A DNA stretch of 64,000 bases. Source: Danxiaibacter flavus (lineage in GTDB: Bacteria; Bacteroidota; Bacteroidia; Chitinophagales; Chitinophagaceae). Each line of letters opens with the position of its first letter. The first letter of the stretch is position 1. The stretch covers positions 170,717 to 234,716 of the forward strand of contig NZ_JAULBC010000009.1 of assembly GCF_041060425.1 (NCBI RefSeq), in the 5' to 3' direction. Positions 35,108 through 44,341 of this stretch are shown one piece after another. The position numbers and the translations under genes are program-made. A model generated the notes under the pieces. That model was not told the DNA's origin and searched no databases. It worked only from the letters and a program-made list of their open reading frames with translations.

Positions 35108-35713
35108 CTACCATTCCAGTAACTCCTTCAAATGCTCCTTTATCCTGAAGTTCCATTCTTCTTTCAAAATACTTAGCACAATAGAGTCCCGGCGGCCACC
35201 ATCACGGTTAGGCATGTTGCTTCTTAATATGCCGTCTACGGTGCAGCCAATGCGTTTCATCGCGGCAACACTTCTGCTGTTCAAAACATCCGCGCGAAAC
35301 TCAACACGCTCCATTTGCAATGTTTCAAATGCGTACTTCAACAACAGGTATTTACAATGTCTGTTCAGACCCGTACCCTGAAAATCTTTTCCATACCATG
35401 TATAGCCTAGCTGAAGGGTTTGAAATGGAAGATTGATGTCGTAAAAACGTGTGGTGCCGGCATACTTTTCCTGGAGCTTGTCATAAACAATAAACGGGTA
35501 TTCTTTGCCTTCGTTTCTACCGTCAATAGCCAGTTTCATATAATTCCTCAGGCCTTCAACTCCTGCTGCGCTTACAAGAGAAAATTTCCAGATATGCGGC
35601 TCGTTTAATGCAAAAGGTAACAGGTTCGGGTGGTCATCCATGCTAAGCGGTCTCAGCAATACTCTTTCATTTTCTAGTATAATGTTCTCCGGAAAACTTT
35701 CCAATACAGGCAT
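35108..35713 (-). CDS. GNAT-family N-acetyltransferase (RimJ/RimL type)
   Basis: 201 residues. Acetyltransf_3 layout: NERVLLRPLSMDDHPNLLPFA at the start, central strand pair FIVYDKLQEKYAGTTRFYDI, the acetyl-CoA loop (YTWYGKDFQGTGLNRHCKYLLLKYAFE) and VEFRADVLNSRSVAAMKRIGC near the end. RimJ/RimL-like enzymes acetylate protein N-termini or small molecules; the substrate here is unknown. It is a single gene, divergent from glmS, and its 3' end borders the tandem repeats behind mgtE. Confidence 0.9.
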   Translation of the reverse strand: MPVLESFPENIILENERVLLRPLSMDDHPNLLPFALNEPHIWKFSLVSAAGVEGLRNYMKLAIDGRNEGKEYPFIVYDKLQEKYAGTTRFYDINLPFQTLQLGYTWYGKDFQGTGLNRHCKYLLLKYAFETLQMERVEFRADVLNSRSVAAMKRIGCTVDGILRSNMPNRDGGRRDSIVLSILKEEWNFRIKEHLKELLEW

Positions 35714-35834
35714 ATTATCAAATTTGATGGATTAAGATGTCTTCAAAAATAACAAAGCAATTACAGAAGCAGAAAATAAAGGGAGAATGTTAGCCAGATG
35801 TTTAGTACCGATATTTATAATGATTTTAATTAAT

Positions 35835-35846
35835 GCAAACGTTTGA
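35835..35846. promoter_or_regulatory. LacI-type palindrome upstream of glmS
   Basis: GCAAACGTTTGA, one mismatch from the perfect palindrome at 24068, 67 bases before glmS. A TATCTTTC at 35863, near the TAnnTTTG consensus, follows. Confidence 0.35.
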
Positions 35847-35912
35847 TATTTTTTAAAATGGCTATCTTTCACCCTTTATTTTTTTTCACCAGATATTAAA
35901 ATTGAATTTTTT

Positions 35913-37748
35913 ATGTGTGGAATTGTTGGATATGTTGGGCATAAGGAAGCTTATCCCATAGTATTAAAAGGACTAAAACGATTAGAGTACCGGGGATATG
36001 ACAGTGCTGGCGTTGCTTTACTGAACGGGGGGCTCAAAGTGTATAAGAAAAAAGGAAAGGTAGCAGAGCTGGAAGAATCTGTAGTGGGAAAAGATCTGCA
36101 TAGCAACATAGCTATCGGTCATACAAGATGGGCCACACACGGCGAGCCGAATGATAGAAATGCGCACCCCCACATATCTCAAAGCGGCGAGATCGCAATG
36201 ATCCATAACGGTATTATCGAGAATTATGCGCAAATAAAAAGAGAGCTTGTGGCCAAGGGCTATTCTTTTAAAAGCGATACAGATACAGAAGTATTATTGA
36301 ATTTTATTGATGATATTAAACAGCACAACGAATGCTCTCTTGAAGAGGCTGTGCGGATTGCATTGAAACGTATTGTTGGTGCGTATTGCATTTTACTGAT
36401 ACACAAAGATGACCCGGAAACAATTATTGCTGCGAGAAAGGGTAGCCCGCTGGTGATCGGCATAGGAAAGGGCGAACATTTTCTGGCATCCGATGCGTCG
36501 CCAATTATTGAATATACCAAGGAAGTTGTTTATGTGAACGACTATGAGATTGCGATTGTACGGCCGGATGAACTTATCCTGAAAAACCTGGGTAATGAAA
36601 AGCAAACGCCTTTCATTACAGAGCTCGACATGGAACTTGCTGCAATTGAAAAAGGTGGTTATGATCATTTCATGCTGAAAGAAATTTTTGAACAGCCGCA
36701 AACGATTTATGATTGCTTACGGGGCAGGCTTGACGCAGACAAGGGAATGATTACAATGAGTGGCATTGAAAAATATGCTGAACAGATCATGAATGCTAAC
36801 CGGATTATGATAGTTGCCTGTGGAACTAGCTGGCATGCGGGTTTGGTTGCAGAATACATTTTTGAAGAGCTCTGCCGCATACCGGTAGAAGTGGAATATG
36901 CATCAGAATTCAGGTATCGAAACCCGGTAGTGCATCAGGGGGATGTTATTATTGCAATTTCTCAAAGCGGAGAAACCGCGGACACACTTGTAGCCATAGA
37001 GAACGCCAAAGAGAACGGTGCGATCATTCTGGGTGTGGTGAATGCCGTTGGATCATCTATTTCAAGATTGTCACACGCGGGCGCCTATACGCACGCGGGG
37101 CCCGAGATAGGCGTAGCCAGTACAAAGGCATTTACAGCACAGCTCGCGGTTCTTACAATGATCGCTTTAAAAATAGCACATAAAAAAGGAACGATATCTA
37201 TCGAAAAATATTCAATACTCTGTAAAGAACTGGCCGAAGTGCCTGACAAAGTAGCCGAGGTTTTAAAGCTGGATGATAGCATTAGGTTACTGGCTGAGAA
37301 ATATAAAGACGCCTATGACTTTCTTTATCTCGGCCGCGGTTATAACTTTCCCATTGCATTAGAAGGCGCACTCAAATTAAAAGAGATTTCTTACATACAT
37401 GCAGAAGGATATCCGGCTGCAGAAATGAAGCACGGTCCCATCGCATTGGTGGATGAACATTTGCCTGTTGTGTTTGTGGCAACAAAAGATGCTTATCATG
37501 AGAAGGTGGTAAGCAATATGCAGGAGATCAAAGCAAGAAAGGGCAAAGTAATTGCGGTAATAACTGAAGGAGACACCGTTACTCCATCCATTGCAGATGA
37601 TGTAATTATCCTGCCGCCGGCCCATGAAATTATTGCGCCGATGCTAAGCGTAATTCCATTACAGTTGTTGGCTTATCATATCGGCGTTGCAAAAGGTTAT
37701 GATGTAGATAAGCCGAGGAATTTGGCAAAAAGCGTTACGGTCGAGTAG
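35913..37748 (+). CDS. glmS: Glutamine--fructose-6-phosphate aminotransferase (isomerising)
   Basis: 611 residues, full length. N-terminal glutaminase domain with nucleophile Cys2 (MCGIVGYVG) and HTRWATHG; two SIS sugar-isomerase domains (about 285-610; GTSWHAG, SQSGETADT, HAEGYPAAEMKHGP, final KPRNLAKSVTVE). It converts fructose-6-phosphate and glutamine to glucosamine-6-phosphate, the first step to UDP-GlcNAc for peptidoglycan and glycans. No glmS ribozyme is seen upstream, as expected outside Firmicutes. A heptad array starts directly after the stop codon. Confidence 0.98.
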   Translation: MCGIVGYVGHKEAYPIVLKGLKRLEYRGYDSAGVALLNGGLKVYKKKGKVAELEESVVGKDLHSNIAIGHTRWATHGEPNDRNAHPHISQSGEIAMIHNGIIENYAQIKRELVAKGYSFKSDTDTEVLLNFIDDIKQHNECSLEEAVRIALKRIVGAYCILLIHKDDPETIIAARKGSPLVIGIGKGEHFLASDASPIIEYTKEVVYVNDYEIAIVRPDELILKNLGNEKQTPFITELDMELAAIEKGGYDHFMLKEIFEQPQTIYDCLRGRLDADKGMITMSGIEKYAEQIMNANRIMIVACGTSWHAGLVAEYIFEELCRIPVEVEYASEFRYRNPVVHQGDVIIAISQSGETADTLVAIENAKENGAIILGVVNAVGSSISRLSHAGAYTHAGPEIGVASTKAFTAQLAVLTMIALKIAHKKGTISIEKYSILCKELAEVPDKVAEVLKLDDSIRLLAEKYKDAYDFLYLGRGYNFPIALEGALKLKEISYIHAEGYPAAEMKHGPIALVDEHLPVVFVATKDAYHEKVVSNMQEIKARKGKVIAVITEGDTVTPSIADDVIILPPAHEIIAPMLSVIPLQLLAYHIGVAKGYDVDKPRNLAKSVTVE

Positions 37749-37912
37749 GTCAATAGTGAATGGTCAATAGTGAAAGGTGAAAGGTGGGAGAGCAAAACTG
37801 ATAGAAAACCGTTCAATATTAAATTTGAGTTTGTTTATCGCAGTAAAGCGAGATTGCATAAAACAAAAGGGCTCGCACATTTCACTATTCACCATTCACC
37901 ATTCACGATCGT
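37749..37912. repeat. Facing heptad arrays (GTSAAWR family) between glmS and the DUF4954 gene
   Basis: Left arm 37749-37791 (units such as GTCAATA, GTGAATG, GTGAAAG) begins at the base after the glmS stop; right arm 37880-37909 is the complement type (CACTATT, CACCATT). About 90 bases lie between the arms. Confidence 0.8.
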
Positions 37913-37943
37913 CCCCTCTCATCACAAATCACAACCTCTTCCT

Positions 37944-40151
37944 ATGTCTCAGAATTTAATAAAAAAAGTACCGTTTTCGTCGTTAGGTAACGGCTTTATA
38001 CCAACCCAGTTTTTACCGGAAGGAAAGGATGAATATCATCTGCGGAACATACAAAACAGGAGTGGTATCGACTATAGACGTTTAACAGCATATGAAATTG
38101 AAGTGCTCGTTCGCAACGGTAATACCAGTGCGGATTGGAACATGATACTGGTAAGCGATGCATTTAATCCTGAACTTGTTAAGAACTGTAAGTTTTATGG
38201 CCTGGTGCGCATCGGCAAACTTGAGCCATACTGTTTAGAATACAGTGATCTGATCATGCCTGTGGGCCTATATAACTCAACAATCATTAGTTGCGATTTT
38301 GGCGATAACGTTGTCATTGATAATGTAAATTATTTATCACATTATATCATCGGCAACGAAGTGATGATTGTGAAAGTGAATGAACTTTCAACAACCAATC
38401 ACGCAAAGTTTGGTAATGGAATAGTTAAACATGGCGAAGATGAAAGCATTCGCATCTGGCTTGAGATATGCAACGAGAATGGCGGCAGGAGTGTTATTCC
38501 GTTTAACAGCATGGTGCCGGGGGATGCCTGGTTATGGAGCAAGTACAGAGAAGATGAAGTGATGCTTAAAAAGTTTGTTGAATTTACCGAGCATGAATTT
38601 GATATACAACGCGGTTATTATGGCAAGATTGGCGACCGGACGATTATTAAAAACACGCATATTGTAAAGGATGTCTGGATTGGCAGCGATGCCTACATTA
38701 AAGGTGCCAATAAGCTCAAAAACCTCACGATCAATTCAGGGCCTGAAGGCCGTTCCCAGATTGGCGAAGGCTGTGAATTGGTAAATGGAATTGTTGGATT
38801 TGGCTGCAGGATCTTTTATGGCGTAAAAGCCGTTCGTTTCGTAATGGCATCTCATTCCCAATTAAAATATGGCGCAAGGTTGATCAATTCATATCTTGGT
38901 AACAACGCAACTATCTCATGTTGCGAAGTGCTGAATTCATTGATATTTCCAGCACACGAGCAGCATCACAATAACTCGTTTCTGTGCGCGGCGGTTGTTA
39001 TGGGACAAAGCAATATTCCTGCAGGCGCCACAATCGGTTCTAATCACAATTCAAGAAGTCCGGATGGAGAAATCATAACAGGGCGTGGCTTTTGGCCGGG
39101 ATTATGTGTGAGTCTGAAACACAACTCAAGATTTGCCTGCTTTACAATTCTGGCTAAAGGTGATTATTCTTACGAACTTGATATACCAATTCCTTTTTCA
39201 CTTGTCAGTAACGATCTGGCTAATAACCGGCTGGTCGTTATGCCCGCATACTGGTTCATGTACAACATGTATGCAATGGCGCGCAATGCGTGGAAGTATG
39301 TAGACCGCGATAAACGTGTTGAACGCATACAAAAAATAGAATACGATTTTCTTGCACCTGACAGTGTGAATGAAATGTTCAATGCGCTGCGGGTTTTTGA
39401 AACCGAAACGGGCCGGGCATTTTTCAGGATGGAGAATCCAACGCTTGTTGTTGACGATGCAGACTGCAGAGAGCAGGGATTTGAATTATTGTCGAAGCAA
39501 AAACCAGTAGTAAATGATCTGGAAGTAATGGCCGAAGGCTTTGAAAATAATAAACGCAAAACCGTTATCATTAAGATTCAACAGTCGTATAATATCTTCC
39601 GCCAGATGATTGAATATTATGGAATGACCCAGCTGATAGCATTTATGCAAAATGAAGATATTACTGATATTCAGCAAAGCTTTAAAAAGCTACCGCATAT
39701 TGGTGAAAGAAATAACTGGTTGAATGTTGGGGGGCAACTTATTCCTTCTGACGAAGTTGATGTTTTAAGAAAGAATATACGTGAAGGTGCAATTGATTCG
39801 TGGAATGATCTGCATGATGAGTATGTACGACTGGGGGAAGCGTATGCGAATCTTAAGTTGGTCCATGCGCTCGCTTCTTTGCAGGAAGTCTCTGGCATAC
39901 AGATCAAAACAGTAAGTAAGGAAACATTCAATGAATTACTGGATAAAACAGTGGCAACCAAAAAGTGGATAACTGAAAATATTAAAACATCCCGCTCAAA
40001 AGATTACACGAACCCATTTCGTAAAATGATTTATGATAGCCAGGAAGAAATGGATAAAGTATTGGGAAAACTTGATGATAACAGCTTCATCAATCAGCAG
40101 CAACAAGCGTTTGAGGAGTTTGTCGCACTCGCACAGCAACTGAAGTTATAA
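37944..40151 (+). CDS. DUF4954 protein, left-handed beta-helix (hexapeptide-like) family
   Basis: 735 residues from ATG at 37944; an open frame extends to 37770 but that part translates the array and is rejected. Residues about 90-430 consist of repeated short beta turns with I/V-G-x-x-x-x-I/V patterns (IGNEVMIVKV, IGDRTIIKNTHIVKDVWIGSDAYIKG, IGEGCELVNG, IPAGATIGSNHNS), as in acyltransferase or nucleotidyltransferase beta-helices. The rest is mainly helical. It follows glmS on the same strand in this window, so a role near amino-sugar nucleotide metabolism is possible but unproven. The last two codons and stop lie in a heptad array. Confidence 0.85.
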   Translation: MSQNLIKKVPFSSLGNGFIPTQFLPEGKDEYHLRNIQNRSGIDYRRLTAYEIEVLVRNGNTSADWNMILVSDAFNPELVKNCKFYGLVRIGKLEPYCLEYSDLIMPVGLYNSTIISCDFGDNVVIDNVNYLSHYIIGNEVMIVKVNELSTTNHAKFGNGIVKHGEDESIRIWLEICNENGGRSVIPFNSMVPGDAWLWSKYREDEVMLKKFVEFTEHEFDIQRGYYGKIGDRTIIKNTHIVKDVWIGSDAYIKGANKLKNLTINSGPEGRSQIGEGCELVNGIVGFGCRIFYGVKAVRFVMASHSQLKYGARLINSYLGNNATISCCEVLNSLIFPAHEQHHNNSFLCAAVVMGQSNIPAGATIGSNHNSRSPDGEIITGRGFWPGLCVSLKHNSRFACFTILAKGDYSYELDIPIPFSLVSNDLANNRLVVMPAYWFMYNMYAMARNAWKYVDRDKRVERIQKIEYDFLAPDSVNEMFNALRVFETETGRAFFRMENPTLVVDDADCREQGFELLSKQKPVVNDLEVMAEGFENNKRKTVIIKIQQSYNIFRQMIEYYGMTQLIAFMQNEDITDIQQSFKKLPHIGERNNWLNVGGQLIPSDEVDVLRKNIREGAIDSWNDLHDEYVRLGEAYANLKLVHALASLQEVSGIQIKTVSKETFNELLDKTVATKKWITENIKTSRSKDYTNPFRKMIYDSQEEMDKVLGKLDDNSFINQQQQAFEEFVALAQQLKL

Positions 40152-40335
40152 GTTGTAAGTTATACGTTGTACGTTGTACGTTTTAGCCCTTGTAATTAAT
40201 ATACCATGGGAAAAAACGTACAACGCACTCCTTAAAACAGTTCTTCCCTTAAATAAACCAACAACGTACCACGTATAACTTAAAACTATCTTTCGCTTCG
40301 ATAAATGTATAACGTACAACTTACAACGTACACCT
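40143..40335. repeat. Facing heptad arrays (AAGTTGT / ACGTTGT family)
   Basis: Left array 40143-40183 (six in-phase units shifting from AAGTTRT to ACGTTGT) starts inside the last codons of the DUF4954 gene. Complementary arms occur at about 40208-40226, 40262-40288 and 40304-40335, the last next to the stop codon of the TonB receptor gene. Separate parts of the left array mirror separate right arms. Confidence 0.8.
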
Positions 40336-40337
40336 CC

Positions 40338-42725
40338 TTACAACTTCACATTCAGCGACAGCATATAATTAATCCCCGCCATCGGGAAATAGTAGTTGTC
40401 ATTAACCTTTACGTTGTTGCTGATATACGGATAGGCTGCACCGTTAGATTCATACATTCTGTTAAACACATTATTCACCTGGGCGGCAATGTTCCATTCT
40501 TTAAACAATAGATGTTTGATGGTGTAAATGGCGCGAACATCCTGTGTATAGTAATCGCTGATCTTTCTTGTGTTATCCTGTGTGTTGTCAAGATATTGTT
40601 TGCCAACATATTTGCTTAGCAGGCTGAGCTGAAAATTAGCACATGGCAAAAAGTTAATCGAGCCATTGGCAATAATAGATGGTGAAAAAGAAATATCTAC
40701 ATTTTTATGTTCATAGCCCACCTGTTTGCCATTATCGTAGTCATCAAGGTATTCAGTAAACGCTTTGATCTTGTTACGACTGAAAGTAGCGCCTGCATTA
40801 ATGTTCAGCCAGTTGGTAATAACTGCGCCGGCCTGTAATTCTATGCCTGCACGATAGCTTTCAGGCGTATTTGTTCTTGTATATGCACCTACATCATTCA
40901 TTTTTCCGGTTAATACCAACTGATCTTTATACATCATGTAATAGAACGTTGCACCGAAATTAAAGTGGCTGTATTTTTTTTCGACTGCCAGCTCAAAGTC
41001 TTGCAGTTGCTCTGCTTTAGGTTGGTCCACAGGGTTTGCTTCAAAATCATCCCTGTTAGGTTCTTTGCCTGCCACTGCATAGCTGGCATAAGCGGTCCAT
41101 CCGTTATTGGTATAAGTTATGCCTGCTTTTGGATTAAAGAAGTTGAAAGGCCTTCTTATGTAAAGAGACGGATTGTCCTTAAAGCCGTCCATCTTGTACA
41201 ACACATACCTGTATTGTGCATCCGCAAATATGCTCCATTGATTGTTAAAGCTGTGCAACCATTTTGCGTACACATTTATGTCAGTCTTATAGGCGTTGTT
41301 ATCATACCATTGATAGTCGGACGGAACGCCGCCAAATTCAGCCCACAATACTTTCCCATAATGGCCACCATCATATTTGTTCCAGCCGCCACCAAAAGTC
41401 AGTTCATTATTTTGTTTTTTATAATGAAGGGAAAATACCTGTCCATAAAAATAGTTGTCAAGCCATTGCCTTTGTATAAGATCAGTTTGTGTAATGGTAT
41501 CGCCATTAAAAACAACATTGTTCAATCCGTAGTCAGTATAATTTCTTTTGCCTTTGTATTCCTCATAATAACCTTTGCCGTGCACGAGAAAAGTGGCAAT
41601 GTTGAACGAAAGGTTATTGTTGATGGCCTGATTTACGAATAGCTGATAATGGTCCTGCTGGTAATTATCTGTTTGATTATCGTAAGGAGCTCCAGGCTTA
41701 TCTGTTCCCAGTGAATTATACGTCCTATCTGTTGATAGCATACTTTCCGGAACTCCGTTCCATGCCTGGTATGTTTTTTCTTTACCGGAGATAATATTGA
41801 ATCTTACAGACGTTTTTTTGTTTACATAAGCAGTAGAAAAATAGAATGACTGCAGGTTGCTGCTCGCCCTGTCAATATATCCGTCGCTGCTTATGCGGCT
41901 AAGACGTGCATCAACTGTAAAGTGATCATTGATCAAACCGCTTCCTACTTTGATGGTGTTTTTCCAACTGTTGAATGAGCCGTAGCTGTTATTGGACTCG
42001 GCATAAGCCTTGTCATTGAACTCATTGGTGCTAAGGTTAATTGTTGCGCCAAAAGTTCCTGAGCCATTGGTAGAAGTTCCTATACCGCGTTGAATTTGTA
42101 TGGAGTTAACAGAAGATATTGCATCTGGCATATCCACGAAAAATGTGCCCTGACTTTCGGCATCGTTGTAAGGAATACCGTTTAACGTTACGTTGATGCG
42201 TGTTGCATCAGTACCCCTGATACGAATACCCGTGTAGCCAATGCCAGTGCCGGCATCTGAGTTAACCACAACGGAAGGTGTTTGGTTAAGGATAAAAGGA
42301 AGGTCCTGCCCAATATTATTTTTCTCGATCTCAGCTTTAGCAAGGTTGGTTTTCGTGAACGGGCTTTTGTCGGTTGCACGCAAAGCCTTTACCTCTAATG
42401 GTTCGAGGAAAAAATTGTTATCCTCCATAACGACATCAATAACAACATCGCTGTTGTCAACTGAAATATTTTTCGAAACCTTTTTCTTCCCGACAAATTC
42501 AAGATTAAGTGATCCCGATGAATTGTTAGAAAGTCCGGAGATGGCAAATGATCCATCTTCCTGGCTTATCGTTGACCGTGTTTTTCCTTTAACGTCGCTA
42601 AATACTGCACTTACACCTTTCAGTGCCTGGTGTTGTGTGTCGGTTACTTTTCCTCTGACGGAAAACTGTGCATGAACAAAAATAACAGTAGACAGAGCTG
42701 TTAGTGTTCCCAAAAGTTTCTTCAT
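40338..42725 (-). CDS. TonB-dependent receptor under TPP riboswitch control (probable thiamin uptake)
   Basis: 795 residues with signal peptide to FVHA, an N-terminal carboxypeptidase-regulatory-like domain (about 20-95), a plug (LPFILNQTPSVVVNSDAGTGIGYTGIRIRGTDATRINVTLNGIPYNDAESQG) and a barrel ending YMLSLNVKL. It is of the classical single-receptor type, without a SusD partner. The TPP riboswitch directly upstream means it is made when thiamin diphosphate is low, so thiamin or a thiamin precursor is the likely ligand, as for the OMP-thi receptors of Bacteroides. No thiamin biosynthesis or inner-membrane transport gene lies next to it. Confidence 0.92.
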   Translation of the reverse strand: MKKLLGTLTALSTVIFVHAQFSVRGKVTDTQHQALKGVSAVFSDVKGKTRSTISQEDGSFAISGLSNNSSGSLNLEFVGKKKVSKNISVDNSDVVIDVVMEDNNFFLEPLEVKALRATDKSPFTKTNLAKAEIEKNNIGQDLPFILNQTPSVVVNSDAGTGIGYTGIRIRGTDATRINVTLNGIPYNDAESQGTFFVDMPDAISSVNSIQIQRGIGTSTNGSGTFGATINLSTNEFNDKAYAESNNSYGSFNSWKNTIKVGSGLINDHFTVDARLSRISSDGYIDRASSNLQSFYFSTAYVNKKTSVRFNIISGKEKTYQAWNGVPESMLSTDRTYNSLGTDKPGAPYDNQTDNYQQDHYQLFVNQAINNNLSFNIATFLVHGKGYYEEYKGKRNYTDYGLNNVVFNGDTITQTDLIQRQWLDNYFYGQVFSLHYKKQNNELTFGGGWNKYDGGHYGKVLWAEFGGVPSDYQWYDNNAYKTDINVYAKWLHSFNNQWSIFADAQYRYVLYKMDGFKDNPSLYIRRPFNFFNPKAGITYTNNGWTAYASYAVAGKEPNRDDFEANPVDQPKAEQLQDFELAVEKKYSHFNFGATFYYMMYKDQLVLTGKMNDVGAYTRTNTPESYRAGIELQAGAVITNWLNINAGATFSRNKIKAFTEYLDDYDNGKQVGYEHKNVDISFSPSIIANGSINFLPCANFQLSLLSKYVGKQYLDNTQDNTRKISDYYTQDVRAIYTIKHLLFKEWNIAAQVNNVFNRMYESNGAAYPYISNNVKVNDNYYFPMAGINYMLSLNVKL

Positions 42726-42796
42726 GTTCCTAATTTGTATTAATCAAATTTTGGGAACAGGGAATTGCTGTGGAGAGGACAAATAAAAGAAGTTCT

Positions 42797-42880
42797 TCGC
42801 CTTTCCCTTCGCAGGAATTACCCTGTTCAGGTTCTACGGGTATAATCTCAGCCTTCTTTCGAAAGCACCCCGAGGAAATC
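42797..42880 (-). ncRNA. TPP (THI-box) riboswitch
   Basis: On the minus strand the leader reads GGGGTGC, then GGCTGAGATTATACCC, GAACCTGAACAGGGTAAT and CCTGCGAAGGGA, the conserved core of the thiamin diphosphate aptamer including the pyrimidine-binding CUGAGA and the pyrophosphate-binding helix. The start codon of the receptor gene is about 70 bases further on. The expression platform was not resolved. The region 42881-42975 holds no other feature. Confidence 0.95.
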
Positions 42881-42975
42881 ACCAACGGACCGCAGATTGC
42901 CGGTGATTTTTCAACCACAAAGTAACACCTCAAGTTCTATTCAAAACAAATATTAAAAGTTTGCATGCGAGAAAG

Positions 42976-43144
42976 CAAGCTTAAAGCCTAAAGCTCAAAG
43001 CCTAAAACTTAAGAGCTATACACAACTCTTGACGTGATTTTTTTGAGACTGAGCAAGCGAATGACGGGAAATTTGCCTTCTTAGCCAGTATTCAAAAACA
43101 TGACAGTAAAAGTTTTAAGCTTTGAGCTTTAGGCTTTAAGCTTG
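42976..43144. repeat. Near-perfect long palindrome of heptads (AAGCYTA family)
   Basis: Left arm 42976-43009 and right arm 43111-43144 are complementary at 33 of 34 positions, although the units inside an arm differ (AGCTTAA, AGCCTAA, AGCTCAA). The 101-base centre has no gene. It fills the gap between the riboswitch leader and the DUF2807 gene. Confidence 0.9.
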
Positions 43145-43214
43145 AAACTACTTTTTTGTATCTTCCTGTAACCTTTTTCAAAAAAAATCGTTGAACAGCA
43201 AACATATATTCCTT

Positions 43215-43934
43215 ATGAAGAAGTTTTTGATTTTGACAGGTTTACTTTTCCTGAGCATAATGGTGCTGAAAGCTCAAAACCTGGTTTACGACCCTAACGC
43301 CAGTATTAGAACCGTTGATAAATTTAACGGCGTGAGTGTAGGTGGCGGCATTAACCTGTATTTGTCACAGGGCAAAGAGCAGGGTGTTGCAGTTAGTGCT
43401 GGTGAGGATAAGTTTACGGCTAAAATAAAAACTGAAGTAAAAAATGGCGTCCTGAAGATCTACCTCGAAAATGGATTTTGGAACGGATGGAGCTGGGGTA
43501 ATAAGAAAATCAAAGCATATGTAACTGTCACAGATTTGAACTTCCTTGACCTCAGTGGTGGCTCTGTGGGTAAAATTGCTGACCCCATAAACGTAAATAA
43601 CCTGAAAATGGAATTAAGTGGAGGAAGCATTGCTGAAGGCAAGTTTACAGGGAACAGTTTAAACATAGATTTAAGTGGCGGCAGCATCGCGAAATTGGAT
43701 GGCGCTTTTGACGCTGCAAGCATCGAAGCCAGCGGTGGTAGCATTTTTAAAGATTTTGCAATTGCCGTAAACAATTGTAATGTGGATGCGTCCGGAGGAT
43801 CTGTGATCAACATCACCATCAATAAAGCGTTAAAAGCCGATGCCAGCGGAGGAAGTATAATCCATTACAAAGGAACAGGTGTTATTATGAGTGTTGATGC
43901 GAGCGGAGGTTCTAGCATTAAAAAGCAGGATTAG
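43215..43934 (+). CDS. Secreted DUF2807 (head GIN domain) protein
   Basis: 239 residues from ATG at 43215 (an ATG at 43191 would precede the signal peptide). Signal peptide to LKAQ. The rest is a right-handed beta-helix-like adhesin-type fold: NGVSVGGGINLYLSQGKEQGV start, then seven or more turns each with SGGS (LSGGSVG, LSGGSIAEG, ASGGSIFKD, ASGGSVIN, ASGGSIIH, ASGGSSIK). DUF2807 proteins are exported and of unknown function, frequent in Bacteroidota. Monocistronic. Confidence 0.88.
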   Translation: MKKFLILTGLLFLSIMVLKAQNLVYDPNASIRTVDKFNGVSVGGGINLYLSQGKEQGVAVSAGEDKFTAKIKTEVKNGVLKIYLENGFWNGWSWGNKKIKAYVTVTDLNFLDLSGGSVGKIADPINVNNLKMELSGGSIAEGKFTGNSLNIDLSGGSIAKLDGAFDAASIEASGGSIFKDFAIAVNNCNVDASGGSVINITINKALKADASGGSIIHYKGTGVIMSVDASGGSSIKKQD

Positions 43935-43935
43935 T

Positions 43936-44019
43936 TAATTGAAAATTGAAAGTTGACAATTGAAAATTAGGAATGGATGTATTTCATTATCAATTGTCAA
44001 TTTTCCACTGTCAATTAAA
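43936..44019. repeat. Facing heptad arrays (AATTGAA family)
   Basis: Left arm 43936-43970 and right arm 43988-44018, about 80 percent complementary with a short centre; starts two bases after the DUF2807 stop. The same family forms the inner arms at 23866-24019. Confidence 0.8.
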
Positions 44020-44035
44020 AAATATTCTAGAATAT

Positions 44036-44067
44036 TTTGGCTGGTAACAATTATCCCCCTACATTTG
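44036..44067 (+). promoter_or_regulatory. Promoter of the initiator tRNA gene
   Basis: -33 TTTG at 44036-44039 and -7 TACATTTG at 44060-44067, spacing 20, an exact match to the Bacteroidota consensus, 11 bases before the tRNA. Confidence 0.8.
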
Positions 44068-44078
44068 CAATCTCAAAT

Positions 44079-44153
<75 letters not shown>

Positions 44154-44154
44154 G

Positions 44155-44174
44155 AAGGCCTCGCAAGAGGCCTT
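44155..44174 (+). terminator. Hairpin after the tRNA gene
   Basis: Eight-pair stem AAGGCCTC / GAGGCCTT with GCAA tetraloop directly behind the tRNA; weak T tail. A second hairpin AGCCTC / GAGGCT followed by TTTTG is at 44245-44262. Confidence 0.7.
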
Positions 44175-44341
44175 AACTATTTAAAAACTAATCTGATAGG
44201 TTTTCATCTGTTAGAGGCCGTAAGGTATAAATGAATAATTGCAGAGCCTCTTAGAGGCTTTTGTGATTTATAATGGTTGTACCGGACGTTTGCACTTGCG
44301 GCAATCGTTTTGATTTGTTACTTTTTATTGTTGATTTGAAA

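Noticed and set aside
35847..35912. glmS ribozyme before glmS
   Set aside because: The leader is too short and lacks the ribozyme core; the element is known from Firmicutes, not Bacteroidota.
37770..37943. N-terminal extension of the DUF4954 protein
   Set aside because: The extra 58 codons read through the facing heptad arrays; the family start MSQNLIKKVPF is at 37944.
40965..41642. 225-codon open frame antisense to the TonB receptor
   Set aside because: No recognisable domain, lies wholly within a well-supported receptor gene; typical shadow frame.
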